DNA of 6,350 bases from Candidatus Bathyarchaeota archaeon (GCA_020344715.1 CP070828.1:899781-906130); one strand, 5' to 3'. Numbered from the stretch's first letter, positions 1-5,975 are shown. Numbers and translations are program-made. The notes: generated by a model from the letters alone, not told the origin.

Positions 1-900
1 AAAAATCTCTTCAGCCGTCTGTCGATATTCCACCTTGCCGGTCGCTTGATACGTCTCTGTGTAGGCAAGAGCCATCATCGCTTGGTCGTAAAGCATCTTC
101 TCAAAATGTGGCACGAGCCATCTGGAATCGGTGGAATACCGGTGAAACCCGAAGCCCACTTGATCGAAAACTCCGCCTAGCCGCATCTTTTGCAGGGTCT
201 GCTCAACCATCTCGAGCGCTTGCGGGCTACCTTTTCGCTTCCAATATCTCAAGAGAAACAAGAGATTATGAGGCGTCGGAAACTTGGGGCGTCGACCAAA
301 TCCCCCATTGTTGGGATCAAAACTGTCCAGCAATCTGATGAAGGCTTCGTGAAGGGCTACTTCAGTCAACTCTTCTTCGCGATGCTTGGGTCTCACATAG
401 TCAACTAGATATTCCGTGGCGTTCTCAGCGGCCGAAACAAGCTTGCCTCGGTCGCTTTGCCACAGCTCCGCGACCTTTCTAAGCAGATCCACAAGACCGC
501 CCATTCCGGCTCTGCCGGTTTTTGGCAAATATGTTCCTGCGAAGAAAGGCTTCTTCTGAGGAGTCGTTATTAGCGTTAGAGGCCACCCCCCGCTCCCCGT
601 CATCAGCATGCACGCCTTCATGTAGACTTTATCGATATCCGGCCTTTCTTCTCGATCCACCTTTATGGAAACAAAATTCTCATTCAAGATTGCGGCAACA
701 TCCTCGTCTTCAAAAGATTCGCGCTCCATCACGTGACACCAGTGGCACGTAGAGTAGCCGATGGATAGGAAAATTGGTTTGTCCTCCTTCTCGGCTTTAA
801 TGAAAGCTTCTTCACTCCAAGGATACCAGTCGACGGGGTTCTGCGCATGCTGCAGTAGGTACGGACTCTTCTCCTTTGCAAGGCGATTCAATCGTGTCAC
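1..900 (-). CDS. DUF255 / YyaL-type thioredoxin-domain protein, N-terminal part (C-terminus outside window)
   Basis: Translating the minus strand from 900 to 1 gives 300 residues with no stop or frameshift. The N-terminus ([15 protein letters not shown], then NPVDWYPW) is the hallmark of the DUF255/YyaL/SPATA20 family. A thioredoxin-like fold follows, with a CHWC redox motif at residues 52-55, [10 protein letters not shown] at 81-90 and GGWP carrying the likely cis-proline at 104-107. From about residue 194 ([15 protein letters not shown]) the family's alpha-helical barrel domain begins and contains [10 protein letters not shown] at 265-274. Full members are usually 600-700 residues, so roughly half lies off the left edge. 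The GTG start at 898-900 is chosen because the conserved N-terminus begins a few codons later and an in-frame TGA lies eight codons upstream. GGGTGG before it is a fair ribosome site. The enzymatic role is not established; thiol redox or sugar-epimerase-like activity has been suggested from fold. Family assignment is very secure. Confidence 0.95.
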   Translation of the reverse strand, partial: MTRLNRLAKEKSPYLLQHAQNPVDWYPWSEEAFIKAEKEDKPIFLSIGYSTCHWCHVMERESFEDEDVAAILNENFVSIKVDREERPDIDKVYMKACMLMTGSGGWPLTLITTPQKKPFFAGTYLPKTGRAGMGGLVDLLRKVAELWQSDRGKLVSAAENATEYLVDYVRPKHREEELTEVALHEAFIRLLDSFDPNNGGFGRRPKFPTPHNLLFLLRYWKRKGSPQALEMVEQTLQKMRLGGVFDQVGFGFHRYSTDSRWLVPHFEKMLYDQAMMALAYTETYQATGKVEYRQTAEEIF

Positions 901-946
901 AGAGTGCCACCCGGGTACCGCTCATCTTTCCATTATCGCAAGCGAT

Positions 947-954
947 CAATAAAA
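947..954 (-). promoter_or_regulatory. Candidate TATA box for the DUF255 gene
   Basis: The minus strand reads TTTTATTG here. Initiation about 26 bases downstream would give a leader of roughly 24 bases before the GTG at 900, similar to the other genes in this window. The call rests on sequence and spacing only. Confidence 0.3.
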
Positions 955-981
955 CGATTGGTGATCTACAGATCCAAGAAT

Positions 982-989
982 CTTTAAAT
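982..989 (+). promoter_or_regulatory. Candidate TATA box for the 1025-1396 gene
   Basis: CTTTAAAT lies about 40 bases before the ATG at 1025. Initiation near 1012 would leave a leader of about 13 bases containing AGTGGG just before the start. The same spacing is seen for the HTH-Fae gene. The box is nearly symmetric and could also serve the minus strand. Confidence 0.4.
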
Positions 990-1024
990 TCGGTTCCATG
1001 ATTCACTAATGGTCTAGTGGGAAT

Positions 1025-1396
1025 ATGGAGCCTACCTGGGATAAACCAGTCATAGTTTTCTATAAAGAGCGAGCAGATGAACCGGAAAGAAAAGCATTTC
1101 TGGTCGTAAAAGCGCGAAGACTAGTCATCTTTGAAGATGAGGAGGGAGAAGGATATCGTGGAAGCATTAATGACTTCTTCCCACTCATGGGTGACATTGA
1201 CTACCTTTCCTCAAACGAAGGGACGTCGGATCACTATGTTCTCTGCTGGTTCGAAGACAAAGAAGAAGACCTGGGCAACGCCTGGAGACGCCTGACCGGA
1301 GTGACCTTCCGAGATGGACTGTCGTTTGATATAAACATGATGAAGAAAAAAACGTACAACGCTAATTTCAGAGCCCAAGCAGGAAAGCTGAAGTAG
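1025..1396 (+). CDS. Hypothetical acidic 123-residue protein
   Basis: I do not recognise this protein family. The 123 residues form a complete frame from ATG, preceded by a TATA-like box and a short leader carrying AGTGGG. The N-terminal half has alternating hydrophobic stretches (VIVFY at 9-13, FLVVKARRLVIF at 25-36), suggesting beta strands. An acidic EDEEGEGY stretch follows at about 37-44. The middle has a WFEDKEED segment at about 75-82. The C-terminus is basic, with KKK at about 106-108. There is no signal peptide, membrane segment or metal-binding motif, and only one Cys. It is divergent from the DUF255 gene and convergent with the HEMLH mini-protein gene, so it is probably transcribed alone. 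The composition and the promoter suggest a real gene; its function is unknown. Confidence 0.7.
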   Translation: MEPTWDKPVIVFYKERADEPERKAFLVVKARRLVIFEDEEGEGYRGSINDFFPLMGDIDYLSSNEGTSDHYVLCWFEDKEEDLGNAWRRLTGVTFRDGLSFDINMMKKKTYNANFRAQAGKLK

Positions 1397-1465
1397 TCTT
1401 CCGAAAACGCACGCGCGACTAGGAAAAAGAAGCCATATCTACGTGTTCGGAGTCTACTCGCTCTT

Positions 1466-1726
1466 CTAGCTCAACAGTTCTTGTGGAATGTTGTCCAAGT
1501 TTAGACTGGCTTGTTTTCCTGCCACTTTCTGCACGACCCAATGTAACATCTCGTGGCTCACAACTTCTTCAATCTCCCGATTCTGCTCACCGAAGATGTA
1601 GATTGCCCCATCACCGGTATCATAGACCCCATAGATAAACGGCGGATAACGGAAGTGAAACTGGACTCTTCTCAGCAACTTTGAATCCTCTTCACTTATC
1701 TCTATCAAAAGAGAAAATATATCCAT
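1466..1726 (-). CDS. Mini-protein with HExxH zinc-metallopeptidase motif
   Basis: The 86 residues from the ATG at 1724-1726 contain VVSHEMLHWVV, with His58, Glu59 and His62 forming an HExxH zincin motif. In such motifs the two His bind zinc and Glu activates water. The third metal ligand cannot be assigned; Asp78 and Glu83 downstream are candidates. Before the motif, FRYPPFIYGVYDTGDGAIYI (residues 25-44) looks like two beta strands. There is no signal peptide or membrane segment, so it is probably cytoplasmic. The frame is open upstream to a GTG at 1774 (102 residues). That longer start overlaps the poly-T terminator of the preceding gene, and neither start has a clear ribosome site, so the N-terminus is uncertain. 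It is much smaller than usual metallopeptidases and could be a minimal zincin, a toxin-like or metallochaperone-like protein, or a degenerate relic. The motif is seen directly; activity is inferred. Confidence 0.65.
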   Translation of the reverse strand: MDIFSLLIEISEEDSKLLRRVQFHFRYPPFIYGVYDTGDGAIYIFGEQNREIEEVVSHEMLHWVVQKVAGKQASLNLDNIPQELLS

Positions 1727-1770
1727 AATTACAGAACGTAATATATTCTCAACACTGATATGACAGAAAC

Positions 1771-1796
1771 CCACAAAAAAGAGTGGGAAATTGTGG
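1771..1796 (-). terminator. Candidate terminator after the zinc-ribbon gene
   Basis: On the minus strand, 20 bases past the stop at 1817, CCACAA and TTGTGG (1791-1796 and 1771-1776) can pair around a 14-base loop. A run of six T (1775-1780) overlaps the second arm. Archaeal terminators depend mainly on such T tracts. The stem is weak. Confidence 0.35.
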
Positions 1797-1816
1797 AGTA
1801 AGAAACAAGTTCAGTT

Positions 1817-1981
1817 CTAAATCTTCTTCTTGCCTAAGACAACTCTGAAGGCTTTTCCACAATGATCAAAGAGTCCTATTGTAAGCTCGTTTCTCTTGCC
1901 ACTCTTGTCGGGTCGACCAGCCATCTTCCATGTCTTTCTTGGACTGGAGACTTCCATTCCACATTTCGGACATTTCGCCAC
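1817..1981 (-). CDS. 54-residue zinc-ribbon protein with Cren7-like C-terminal part
   Basis: The frame is open back to about 2089, but a strong archaeal ribosome site (GGGGGTGA) ends four bases before the GTG at 1979-1981. That start places a CPKC knuckle at residues 4-7. The rest is very basic: KTWKMAGRPDKSGKR (16-30), then LTIGLF (33-38), GKAFR (42-46) and a KKKI tail. By eye, the pattern W-x-[LM]-A ... IGLF ... GK-x-FR follows the DNA-binding face of the crenarchaeal chromatin protein Cren7, with Met20 at the position of its DNA-intercalating leucine. The second metal knuckle is only His40-Cys41, so the ribbon has two or three Cys-type ligands rather than four. A likely role is DNA or RNA binding in the cytoplasm. 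It has its own TATA-like box and a T-run terminator, so it appears monocistronic. The zinc knuckle is seen; chromatin function is inference from resemblance recalled from memory. Confidence 0.75.
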   Translation of the reverse strand: MAKCPKCGMEVSSPRKTWKMAGRPDKSGKRNELTIGLFDHCGKAFRVVLGKKKI

Positions 1982-2029
1982 CTTCTCACCCCCAATTCTC
2001 TTTGAAACATATGTTTTCCATCCAAGTTG

Positions 2030-2037
2030 CATTAAAG
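2030..2037 (-). promoter_or_regulatory. Candidate TATA box for the zinc-ribbon gene
   Basis: CTTTAATG on the minus strand lies about 52 bases before the GTG at 1981. This gives a predicted leader of about 25 bases holding the GGGGGTGA ribosome site. It lies inside the longer alternative reading frame, which argues against the upstream starts. Confidence 0.4.
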
Positions 2038-2093
2038 ATTTATGATGAAGAATTCTAGTATTCATGGTGTTTGCTTTACGCACGCCCAAGAAA

Positions 2094-2414
2094 TTAGATG
2101 AGGCCTTCCATCTTCAGCCATTTCTTCGTTGAATCAATCACTTTTTTGCAATCGTTTGCCGCGAAATCATAATCATCCGATCCCGGCTTGGATGCTTTGA
2201 GTTTTTCCGAATCGTTCTTGAGATGACGGATACTTCCCTCCAAGACTTCCAAATCATGCGAGGATCCAGCTTTCACCTTTTCTTGGCGTATCAACTTCAA
2301 GAGTTCTAGAGCAAACGCTGCTAGAGCTTTCGGGTCCAGTTGATTCAATGCGTTCTCATTCGTCGTATAGAGATGAGCGATCTTTCTCTTGAGATCACTG
2401 GAAACACCTGACAT
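2094..2414 (-). CDS. Hypothetical helical 106-residue protein
   Basis: I do not recognise the family. The complete 106-residue frame begins at an ATG with GAGGT seven bases upstream and a TATA-like box (GTTATAAG) about 45 bases upstream, so the start is well supported. The sequence is rich in Lys, Leu, Glu and Ala and looks largely helical. Likely helices are residues 5-15, 27-46 (DPKALAAFALELLKLIRQEK), 53-73 and 82-101, the last ending in a KKWLKMEGLI tail. It has one Cys, no glycine-rich loop, no metal motif and no membrane segment. It is probably a small cytoplasmic helical-bundle protein, possibly an adaptor or dimer. It is divergent from the Fe-S protein gene. The zinc-ribbon gene lies downstream on the same strand after 112 bases but has its own promoter signals. 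Function unknown. Confidence 0.75.
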   Translation of the reverse strand: MSGVSSDLKRKIAHLYTTNENALNQLDPKALAAFALELLKLIRQEKVKAGSSHDLEVLEGSIRHLKNDSEKLKASKPGSDDYDFAANDCKKVIDSTKKWLKMEGLI

Positions 2415-2455
2415 GTAACGACCTCAAAGCTGGAGAAAAAATACTTGGCTGGTTT

Positions 2456-2463
2456 CTTATAAC
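2456..2463 (-). promoter_or_regulatory. Candidate TATA box for the 2094-2414 gene
   Basis: The minus strand reads GTTATAAG, 42 bases before the ATG at 2414. Predicted initiation gives a leader of about 20 bases that contains GAGGT. Confidence 0.45.
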
Positions 2464-2531
2464 ATCTCCCTCTTCCACCTGCGCAAGTGCGAGGCGTCTC
2501 AGATTCGTAAATTCCTACGTATCGGTTAGCA

Positions 2532-2538
2532 TTTATAG
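2532..2538 (+). promoter_or_regulatory. Candidate TATA box for the Fe-S protein gene
   Basis: TTTATAG lies about 58 bases before the ATG at 2593, predicting a leader of around 30 bases. The 178 bases between 2415 and 2592 hold this box and the divergent one at 2456-2463. I see nothing else there except weak short dyads. Confidence 0.4.
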
Positions 2539-2592
2539 GAACGCTAGCTTACCCATGTTAGAAGTTCCCAAAAAACCCCAAAGGTTGGACTG

Positions 2593-3849
2593 ATGCCCCA
2601 TAGCTTCTATGAACTCTACAATCTCATGCCCAAGTTAGACTGTGGACTGTGTGGAAACCCGTCCTGCCAAACAATGACGCGAAAGATCGCTGTCCGAGAT
2701 TCTGAACCAGAGGAATGTCTCCCGCTGTATGCAAACTCCGAATTGAAAAAAAACACCCAGAAGATCAAGGCACTAGTACGCGAAGGAACCGAAATCAGAG
2801 CAACAGGCACAATAGTCAATGAAGAAACCGGCTTCGCATACATTCACCCATGCACAACTGAAGCAGACAAGGTGACAGCAGAAACAAAACTCATGTCAAG
2901 CCTAGAAACCGCAGCAAACCTCAAATACGGTTTCTTCGACCCCCTGCAGATATGCGTCATACTGAACACAACCGATGTTTTCCAGAATGCCAAATGCTCA
3001 CCAAGCCTCGGAATCGGAAGAGCACACGTGAACAGCAAGACAGTTCTAATCTCCAAAAACGGAAAGATCAATGTCCGACAAGCCAAGGACAAAGAAGATG
3101 CTCAATACACAATCCGTCAAGTGGCGCGGGCCCTCTGGAGTGCCACAATATGCACCTGCGGCAACGCAAGCGTAGACTGCGCCTCAGGCGGATGCGAACA
3201 GTGTCAAACTCAAGTCTGCCCAGTCATGAAAGGCGGCCCACCAGACCCCGTCGTTGAAAGACAACATCTGACACAAGCCACCACAGTTCCGGCAATCTTT
3301 GACCGCGTCAAGACCCTCAAGACTCGAGGATACTTTGAGGAAGGAATGATGCAACTAGATGAAGCATTCCGCCTTTTCAACCAAACCAACTTCAGATCTT
3401 CGATGGAGCATTCAGCTAATGACTCACTGCTAAAACTCGCGGAAGACAAAATTGCTCAAGCCAACAAGCTAGCGATCCAATTCACCGTTGAAACGTCGAA
3501 CGTTCACGATGCCTATATCGGCTTGATACTCAGCGGTTTAGCGATGGATTCCACCAGAATAGTCAACGGGTTGAAAAGACTGACGTCCATCAGCAGCGAA
3601 ATCTCAGCTCTGATGCTCGCCCATCTTCTCCCAGAAGCGATGGCCGTAGCAACCGACGCCTACTACAATATCAGAACAGCTGACTCGAAAAAAGCCAAAC
3701 AAGTTCGCGCAAGATACGAAGAATTTAAAGAGCGGTGGATGGAAGCATTTCGAAGCACACCCCAAGAAAACTTGCTGATTGCAATTGAGAAAATTGCAGT
3801 AAATGGATTCTACATTTCACGACTTCTTACTAGACCATTGCCCATGTGA
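2593..3849 (+). CDS. Two-cluster iron-sulfur protein with CFeSP-type four-Cys N-terminal domain
   Basis: The 418 residues begin with a compact four-Cys motif: Cys17, Cys20, Cys25 (DCGLCGNPSCQTM) and Cys42 (EECLPL). This matches the putative Fe-S domain (Pfam PF04060) found at the N-terminus of the gamma subunit of CO dehydrogenase/acetyl-CoA synthase and in related redox proteins, where it binds a [4Fe-4S] cluster. A second cysteine cluster spans residues 187-209 with spacing C-x-C-x6-C-x4-C-x2-C-x4-C and many Gly. Between them is a mixed region of about 145 residues with isolated Cys87, 121 and 135. The last 190 residues are helical and lack Cys. There is no TIM-barrel, flavin or corrinoid motif, so it is not CdhE itself. 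No membrane segment is seen. It is convergent with the cysteine desulfurase and has its own TATA-like box. It is probably a cytoplasmic electron-transfer or Fe-S scaffold/sensor protein; the partner is unknown. Confidence 0.85.
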   Translation: MPHSFYELYNLMPKLDCGLCGNPSCQTMTRKIAVRDSEPEECLPLYANSELKKNTQKIKALVREGTEIRATGTIVNEETGFAYIHPCTTEADKVTAETKLMSSLETAANLKYGFFDPLQICVILNTTDVFQNAKCSPSLGIGRAHVNSKTVLISKNGKINVRQAKDKEDAQYTIRQVARALWSATICTCGNASVDCASGGCEQCQTQVCPVMKGGPPDPVVERQHLTQATTVPAIFDRVKTLKTRGYFEEGMMQLDEAFRLFNQTNFRSSMEHSANDSLLKLAEDKIAQANKLAIQFTVETSNVHDAYIGLILSGLAMDSTRIVNGLKRLTSISSEISALMLAHLLPEAMAVATDAYYNIRTADSKKAKQVRARYEEFKERWMEAFRSTPQENLLIAIEKIAVNGFYISRLLTRPLPM

Positions 3850-3920
3850 ATTGAAAGGATTCTCTGGTGGCAAGTTCACGAAGCTACAACAAGCTCTCAA
3901 GTCATCAGATAAATGGTTGC

Positions 3921-5135
3921 TTATTTGGCCAGCGTCTCAGCAATTTCCTTTACAGTCGACACGAACTTGTTGATCTCTTCCCTAGTGTTGTAGATGTACA
4001 CTGAAGCTCGCACGCTTCCTGGTTTGCCTAAGATTGATTTGCTGAGAGGCAAAGCACAATGATGCCCCGATCGCACCATGATATCGGCAGAAACATCAAG
4101 TGCTAACGCCACGTCATGTGGATTCAAGTCGCTCACGTTAAACGGCAAAATTCCAACTCTCCGCTCAGGTTCTGGACCATAAACTTCAACCTTGGGCAGT
4201 TCCGACAGTGCCTCATACATCTGGCTTACAAGATCTTTCTCATGTCTTTCAATGTTTTCCATACCAATTCGTTGCAAGTACTCGATGGCCGCACCAAGTC
4301 CAATCGTCCCTCCAATGTCGGGTGTCCCAGCTTCAAAACGTCTAGGGCTTTCATCCAGCTTGTAGCTGTCGAATTCGACGTCGCCAATGGTTCCGCCACC
4401 GATGCAGAGAGGCTCGACCTCATCAATCAGCTCTTCTCGAATATACAAAGCCCCTGAACCGGTCGGTGCACACATTTTGTGGCCGCTAAAAGCTAGAAAG
4501 TCACACCCAACTCGTTGAACATCGACCTTCATGTGAGGCACAGACTGAGCGGCATCTATCAGCACGTAGGCACCATGTTCATGAGCAATCTCAGCAATTT
4601 CCCTCACAGGTGTAACAACGCCCAAAACGTTTGAAACATGTGTAAGCGCAACAAGCTTTGTGCTATCATCAATCACTTTGGCAAAATCCGCTGGATCCAA
4701 AATTCCATCTTCAACTGGAGCTTTTGGTCTAACAACCTCTACGTGGACGCCACGTCGATCTCGAACTCGAAGCCAAACAATGAAATTCGAATGATGCTCA
4801 ATGATTGACGTCACAACTTTGTCGCCCTTCTTCCACTTCAAACCGCAGGCCACGAGATTGATTCCTTCAGTTGTGTTTCGCACCATGACTATTTCAGCCC
4901 GGGATTTTGCGCCAATAAGATCAGCAACCTTCCCGTGGACTCGTTCATATTCTTCGCTGGCTTTCACAGACAACCGATGAATACCTCGACCAACATTGCC
5001 CCTATACTGCCGATAGAATTCCAGCATCGTCTCAAGCACAGGCTCAGGAGTGAGACTGCTTGCCGCGCTGTCCAAGTAGATTATGCCAGTATCCAGAATT
5101 GGAAAATCGTTCCTTATCTGTCTGACATCGAGCAA
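3921..5135 (-). CDS. sufS: Cysteine desulfurase, SufS/CsdA type (group II)
   Basis: PLP-dependent enzyme that takes sulfur from L-cysteine, giving alanine and an enzyme persulfide for Fe-S cluster and sulfur-cofactor assembly. Residues are numbered from the TTG at 5148-5150. The family features are an N-terminal DVRQIRNDFPIL, YLDSAASS (25-32), NTTEGINLV (92-100) and EHHSN (118-122). IDAAQS (198-203) contains the PLP-ring Asp199. SGHK gives the Schiff-base Lys225, and RSGHHC (360-365) gives the catalytic Cys365. VRAS holds the substrate-binding Arg381. The RSGHHCALPL loop places it in group II. I prefer the TTG at 5133-5135 (404 residues) as the start, because GGAGG ends eight bases before it and it matches the usual family N-terminus; 5150 is the longer alternative. 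No SufBCD, SufE or SufU gene is in view. All key residues are intact, so it should be active. Confidence 0.95.
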   Translation of the reverse strand: MLDVRQIRNDFPILDTGIIYLDSAASSLTPEPVLETMLEFYRQYRGNVGRGIHRLSVKASEEYERVHGKVADLIGAKSRAEIVMVRNTTEGINLVACGLKWKKGDKVVTSIIEHHSNFIVWLRVRDRRGVHVEVVRPKAPVEDGILDPADFAKVIDDSTKLVALTHVSNVLGVVTPVREIAEIAHEHGAYVLIDAAQSVPHMKVDVQRVGCDFLAFSGHKMCAPTGSGALYIREELIDEVEPLCIGGGTIGDVEFDSYKLDESPRRFEAGTPDIGGTIGLGAAIEYLQRIGMENIERHEKDLVSQMYEALSELPKVEVYGPEPERRVGILPFNVSDLNPHDVALALDVSADIMVRSGHHCALPLSKSILGKPGSVRASVYIYNTREEINKFVSTVKEIAETLAK

Positions 5136-5182
5136 TTTTCCGTCCTCCAAACCAACGCACTTACATATGATTTCCTACTAAC

Positions 5183-5191
5183 TCTTTTAAT
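5183..5191 (-). promoter_or_regulatory. Candidate TATA box for the cysteine desulfurase gene
   Basis: AATTAAAAG on the minus strand predicts initiation near 5161. The resulting leader of about 25 bases carries GGAGG (5144-5148) before the TTG at 5135. This spacing fits the shorter start better than the one at 5150. Confidence 0.45.
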
Positions 5192-5225
5192 TCCATCGCC
5201 TCGGGCCATCGCAACTGGCGACAAA

Positions 5226-5232
5226 CTTAATC
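5226..5232 (+). promoter_or_regulatory. Weak candidate TATA box for the macro-domain gene
   Basis: CTTAATC is the best box before the macro-domain gene. It predicts initiation near 5255, which would suit the TTG at 5271 slightly better than the GTG at 5262. The match is weak. Confidence 0.2.
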
Positions 5233-5261
5233 AAGAAACCTCGATATAGACTTGAGGCAAG

Positions 5262-5807
5262 GTGCAAGGCTTGACAGAACCTGAACACACTTACAAGGAC
5301 GTAAACGTAACGGCACGAAAAGGCGATATCACCCAACTTGAAGTCGACGCTATAGTAAACGCCGCCAACAGCCTACTTGTCATGGGCGGTGGCGTTGCGG
5401 GAGCGATCTTGAAAACTGGGGGAAGAGAAATCCAAGAAGAAGCGCTGAGACACGCTCCAATTCCAGTGGGCAACGCAGTAGCAACTAGGGCTGGAGCGCT
5501 GAAGGCAAAATACATTATTCACGCTCCCACGATGAAAAGACCCGCGATGCGCATCGGCAGAGAAAATGTTGGATTGGCAACACGAGGTGCTTTGGAATGT
5601 GCAAAACAACTGAAGATTGGAAGTGTGGCTTTTCCTGGAATGGGCACTGGTGTAGGAGGACTAAGACCCCAAGAAGCGACCCACATCATGATACAAGAAA
5701 TAAAGCGACACATCGACAAAGGAACAACCTTGAATCGGATAATCTTAGTCGGGTTCACCAAAGACCTTGTTCTAGCATTCAAAAAGGCATTGAGAAGCTT
5801 GCAGTGA
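5262..5807 (+). CDS. Macro-domain ADP-ribose-binding protein
   Basis: The 181 residues are a single stand-alone macro domain of normal size. Macro domains bind ADP-ribose and its derivatives; many remove ADP-ribose from proteins or hydrolyse O-acetyl-ADP-ribose. Visible motifs are GDIT (21-24), VDAIVNAAN (28-36) with Asn33 and Asn36, the glycine loop MGGGVAGAIL (41-50), KAKYIIHAPTM (81-91) and the second phosphate-binding loop PGMGTGVGG (125-133). No signal peptide or membrane segment is seen. Two starts are possible. GTG at 5262 has GAGG four bases upstream, and TTG at 5271 has GGTG (5261-5264) six bases upstream; they differ by three residues. The gene is divergent from the cysteine desulfurase, with 111-126 bases between them, and is followed by an inverted repeat with a T run. 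The family is secure. Whether it acts on protein, nucleic acid or free metabolites cannot be told. Confidence 0.93.
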   Translation: MQGLTEPEHTYKDVNVTARKGDITQLEVDAIVNAANSLLVMGGGVAGAILKTGGREIQEEALRHAPIPVGNAVATRAGALKAKYIIHAPTMKRPAMRIGRENVGLATRGALECAKQLKIGSVAFPGMGTGVGGLRPQEATHIMIQEIKRHIDKGTTLNRIILVGFTKDLVLAFKKALRSLQ

Positions 5808-5841
5808 CTTCTCTCGTGGCTCGCAACTTCGGCAGTTCTGT

Positions 5842-5873
5842 CTTTTTCGGCGCAGTTTCCTCGCACGAAAAAG
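5842..5873 (+). terminator. Inverted repeat with T run after the macro-domain gene
   Basis: CTTTTTCG (5842-5849) and CGAAAAAG (5866-5873) are a perfect 8-base inverted repeat with a 16-base spacer, 35 bases past the macro-domain stop. The five-T run in the first arm on the plus strand suits archaeal termination. It would separate this gene from the HTH-Fae gene. Confidence 0.4.
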
Positions 5874-5881
5874 CAAAGTGA

Positions 5882-5908
5882 TTGTCGATTTTGTCGGAAA
5901 TGTCGACG
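5882..5908 (+). repeat. Three TGTCG units in 9-base phase (possible operator)
   Basis: TGTCG occurs at 5883-5887, 5892-5896 and 5901-5905, exactly nine bases apart, with T/A-rich flanks. It lies about 30 bases before the TATA-like box of the HTH-Fae gene, on the upstream side. It is plausibly a binding array for a regulator, perhaps the HTH-Fae protein itself. Confidence 0.5.
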
Positions 5909-5930
5909 CATCATCCATGATTTCCGACAA
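5891..5930. promoter_or_regulatory. 11-base perfect inverted repeat next to the HTH-Fae promoter
   Basis: TTGTCGGAAAT (5891-5901) is repeated inverted as ATTTCCGACAA (5920-5930) with an 18-base spacer. The right arm ends three bases before the TATA-like box, overlapping where the TFB-recognition element would lie. Binding there could block or recruit initiation factors. It could instead fold as a stem-loop, but there is no T run after it, so an operator is preferred. Confidence 0.5.
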
Positions 5931-5932
5931 GC

Positions 5933-5940
5933 TTTAATAT
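5933..5940 (+). promoter_or_regulatory. Candidate TATA box for the HTH-Fae gene
   Basis: TTTAATAT centred near 5937 predicts initiation near 5963 and a leader of about 13 bases ending at the TTG at 5976. The leader carries GTGGGA (5968-5973). Confidence 0.5.
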
Positions 5941-5975
5941 CAGTTGCTTTATCAAGCTATTAGGGAAGTGGGATT

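Noticed and set aside
812..1006. 64-codon minus-strand frame overlapping the start of the DUF255 gene
   Set aside because: It overlaps the conserved DUF255 N-terminus in another frame, and its translation resembles no protein. The DUF255 frame with CHWC and GGWP is clearly the coding one.
1004..1019. CACTA/TAGTG 5-base inverted repeat before the ATG at 1025, which could hide the ribosome site
   Set aside because: A 5-base AT-containing stem is weak and common by chance, and predicted transcription begins within it.
1728..1742. ATTAC-AGAAC-GTAAT palindrome near the start of the HExxH protein gene
   Set aside because: It is only five bases per arm and AT-rich, with no second copy nearby. It is too short to call an operator.
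2593..3849. Reading the Fe-S protein as the gamma subunit of CO dehydrogenase/acetyl-CoA synthase
   Set aside because: Only the first 45 residues or so match that subunit. The TIM-barrel and corrinoid-interacting part is missing and replaced by a different cysteine cluster and a helical domain.
4935..5249. 104-codon plus-strand frame opposite the start of the cysteine desulfurase and the divergent promoter region
   Set aside because: Most of it is antisense to the conserved desulfurase N-terminus, and it runs through the AT-rich promoter region. The protein has no family resemblance.
5519..5914. 131-codon minus-strand frame opposite the macro-domain gene, reaching into the HTH-Fae upstream region
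   Set aside because: It is antisense to a secure macro domain, has low-complexity composition, and its upstream end is the repeat array. I see no ribosome site or recognisable motif.
5882..5930. The TGTCG repeats as a CRISPR or mobile-element end
   Set aside because: The units are 9 bases without unique spacers, and there is no transposase, target duplication or cas gene. Their position at a promoter fits an operator better.
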